Below, piece by piece: positions 6,038-6,884 of a stretch of 6,884 nucleotides of DNA (its first letter is position 1; every line of letters starts with the position of its first letter). The DNA is taken from contig JALZUV010000063.1 in NCBI GenBank assembly GCA_023301245.1, positions 1 to 6,884 on the forward strand, read 5' to 3'. Under the pieces are notes generated by a model, which was not told the origin of the DNA, searched no databases, and was given only the letters and a program-made list of their open reading frames with translations. The position numbers were made by a program, and so were the translations under genes. The stretch is from Rickettsiales bacterium (lineage in GTDB: Bacteria > Pseudomonadota > Alphaproteobacteria > Rickettsiales > JALZUV01).

Positions 6038-6472
6038 ATGAAATGGCAGCTTAAACTTTTTATTGTTATGATGGCTCTCGCCACAGCGATTCACTTTTTT
6101 GGCCCTAATATCGTGCCAACTGATGAAGCTACCCATGCTGAAGGCGAAGAGCGCGTGATGCATTATGAAATTTCTAAACCTAATAATATTGAAGAAGCTA
6201 CCGAAGTTCTGCAAAAGCGCACCGCACTCATTGGCGAAGTGATTGCCAAAGAAAAGCTAGATAATAACGATCTTGAGAAAATCCACGAACATAGTTACTC
6301 GCTCGAAGCGGCAGTCGATAAATTGCGTGCTGAAAAAGCCTATAAGCTGGAAGATGATATTGATTCTCTCGATGAAGCCATCCAAGCATTGCATTATGCG
6401 AGCGAAAACCATGAAGAAGCCGTCAGCCGCGAATGGTTTGGCCGCATGAAGCTGGCACTCACTAAGTTTTAA
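6038..6472 (+). CDS. Exported or membrane-anchored helical protein of unknown function, putatively iron-regulated
   Basis: The 144-residue product begins MKWQLKLFIVMMALATAIHFF, a basic start and hydrophobic stretch that serves as a signal peptide or uncleaved anchor; no cleavage site follows closely (ATHA at 31-34 is the nearest small-residue run). The remainder is strongly helical and acidic, suggesting a small periplasmic helical bundle, with helices about 50-72, 76-98 and 102-126. It has no cysteine but several histidines (33, 42, 83, 85, 118, 125) that could bind metal; this is speculation. The pattern YE.SKP..IEEA..VL.......I..EKL...DLEKIHE.SY.LE..VD.L resembles small secreted proteins of the DUF6746 type as I remember them, a loose match. 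AGGTAG (6027-6032) is a good ribosome site. The Fur-box palindrome just upstream implies expression under iron limitation. Confidence 0.8.
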   Translation: MKWQLKLFIVMMALATAIHFFGPNIVPTDEATHAEGEERVMHYEISKPNNIEEATEVLQKRTALIGEVIAKEKLDNNDLEKIHEHSYSLEAAVDKLRAEKAYKLEDDIDSLDEAIQALHYASENHEEAVSREWFGRMKLALTKF

Positions 6473-6524
6473 GAGCACCCCTACTCGTATTAAGCTCGAT
6501 TAGATAAGAGAACTTACCTCACCT

Positions 6525-6549
6525 TAGTTGCGAATAATTATCATTTACA
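6525..6549 (+). repeat. Copy 2 of a 25-nt near-identical direct repeat containing a Fur box
   Basis: Matches 6003-6027 at 22 of 25 positions, 522 nt away. Both copies lie upstream of exported-protein genes. The copy distance from the following ATG differs (11 nt for copy 1, 84 nt here), so the copies are shared operators rather than one simply duplicated promoter-plus-gene start. Confidence 0.8.
6530..6548. promoter_or_regulatory. Fur-box-like operator 2
   Basis: GCGAATAATTATCATTTAC matches 13 of 19 positions of the classical Fur consensus, including the central AAT.AT.ATCATT core. It lies 2 nt upstream of the TTGACA hexamer (6551-6556) of the gene at 6634, where a bound repressor would block or limit RNA polymerase access. 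Confidence 0.6.
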
Positions 6550-6550
6550 A

Positions 6551-6579
6551 TTGACAGAACAATTGCCATCCCCTAAAAC
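6551..6579 (+). promoter_or_regulatory. Sigma-70-like promoter of the 6634 gene
   Basis: TTGACA (6551-6556) is an exact -35 consensus; TAAAAC (6574-6579) at the optimal 17-nt spacing matches four of six -10 positions. The predicted transcription start is about 6586. The promoter lies between two Fur-like operators. Confidence 0.55.
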
Positions 6580-6591
6580 ACCATCACCCAT

Positions 6592-6606
6592 TGAGAATGA
6601 TTCTCA
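6592..6606. promoter_or_regulatory. Fur-box-like operator 3 (best palindrome)
   Basis: TGAGAATGATTCTCA is a perfect 15-nt inverted repeat around a central G. In the 19-nt frame 6593-6611 it matches 14 of 19 positions of the classical Fur consensus, the strongest of the three boxes. It lies just downstream of the predicted transcription start and 27 nt before the ATG at 6634. Confidence 0.75.
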
Positions 6607-6633
6607 TTAATAAGTAAATTCAAGGATATAAAA

Positions 6634-6884
6634 ATGATCAAACTATCAAGTTTTATCGGCAGTAGCATGATTGCCCTGCTGGCCAGCAATAGCGCTTTCG
6701 CAGCGGATGAAATGCCCTCGCGCGCCGAAATGTGGAAAATGATTCAAACCCAGCAGCAACAAATTAAAACACTGCAAACAGGGCAAACTGTTACGAAAGA
6801 ACAGGTCGAAAAAACTGAGAAAAAAGTTCAAAAAGTTGAACAAATTGCTAATGCAGGCACCTTCGGCGACTCTAATAATAACTT
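6634..6884 (+). CDS. Exported coiled-coil protein, probably the N-terminus of an outer-membrane porin-like protein (3' truncated by window edge)
   Basis: The ATG at 6634 follows AAGGA (6622-6626) at 7 nt and opens a frame that runs off the end of the window, giving 83 residues. Residues 1-23 are a clear Sec signal peptide, ending SAFA before ADE (cleavage after Ala23). Residues about 30-72 form a heptad pattern (Ile37, Ile44, Gln51, Val58, Val65 with Leu47 and Val68), rich in Gln, Lys and Glu, indicating a coiled coil. The sequence then turns Gly/Asn-rich (from about residue 74). A short N-terminal periplasmic coiled coil before a beta-barrel is known in DcaP-like and other trimeric porins; that identity here is inference, because the barrel is not in view. 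Fur-like operators flank its promoter, so it is likely induced on iron starvation. An iron- or siderophore-related porin is a reasonable guess but unproven. Confidence 0.8.
   Translation, partial: MIKLSSFIGSSMIALLASNSAFAADEMPSRAEMWKMIQTQQQQIKTLQTGQTVTKEQVEKTEKKVQKVEQIANAGTFGDSNNN

Noticed and set aside
6257..6478. Minus-strand open frame opposite the 144-residue exported protein
   Set aside because: It is antisense to a gene with an export signal, a ribosome site and an upstream operator; no ribosome site or family resemblance was seen for the antisense frame.
6474..6497. GAGC/GCTC inverted repeat after the gene ending at 6472, considered as a terminator
   Set aside because: The stem is only 4 bp around a 16-nt loop and no T-run follows.
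1..6884. Insertion sequences, tRNA genes, CRISPR-like repeats or prophage genes
   Set aside because: Apart from the 25-nt operator repeat I saw no direct or inverted repeats with transposase, no tRNA-like cloverleaf, no regularly spaced repeats, and no phage-type proteins; the genes are ordinary and closely packed.

Overview
The window looks like chromosomal DNA from an alphaproteobacterium. The lineage is inferred from several traits: separate cytochrome b and cytochrome c1 genes in tandem, a long-chain polyprenyl diphosphate synthase of the ubiquinone type, a short S49 peptidase, and a FadA-like thiolase. Base composition is moderate by eye (not counted). I see no mobile element, tRNA, rRNA or CRISPR array. 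The nearly classical Fur boxes suggest a lineage that kept a canonical Fur regulator; this too is inference.

Layout, left to right. Positions 1-1692 hold the 3' end of a cytochrome bc1 operon: the C-terminal part of cytochrome b (petB), then complete cytochrome c1 (petC). Converging on it is a 118-residue protein of unknown function (1699-2055, minus strand). Next come a FadA-like thiolase (2151-3263) and, 11 nt later, a pilin-like protein with a prepilin leader (3275-4051). An S49 signal peptide peptidase (4048-4920, minus strand) overlaps the pilin gene by 4 nt tail to tail. It is divergent from a polyprenyl diphosphate synthase (4970-5974) across only 49 nt.

The right end (about 5975-6884) is different in kind. 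It holds two exported-protein genes: a 144-residue helical protein (6038-6472) and the start of a coiled-coil, probably outer-membrane protein (6634 to the window end, truncated). Three Fur-box-like palindromes sit in their upstream regions, at about 6006-6022, 6530-6548 and 6592-6606. Two of these lie in a 25-nt near-identical repeat, and the second gene's promoter is bracketed by two boxes. I read this as an iron-repressed envelope locus and the most interesting part of the window.

Functional links: cytochrome b and c1 are subunits of the ubiquinol:cytochrome c oxidoreductase, and the polyprenyl synthase supplies the side chain of its quinone substrate. Thiolase, pilin-like protein and peptidase have no evident link to each other beyond position. 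The second main oddity is an insert of about 60 residues in cytochrome b, just after the Qo-site PEWY motif, with two extra hydrophobic segments.
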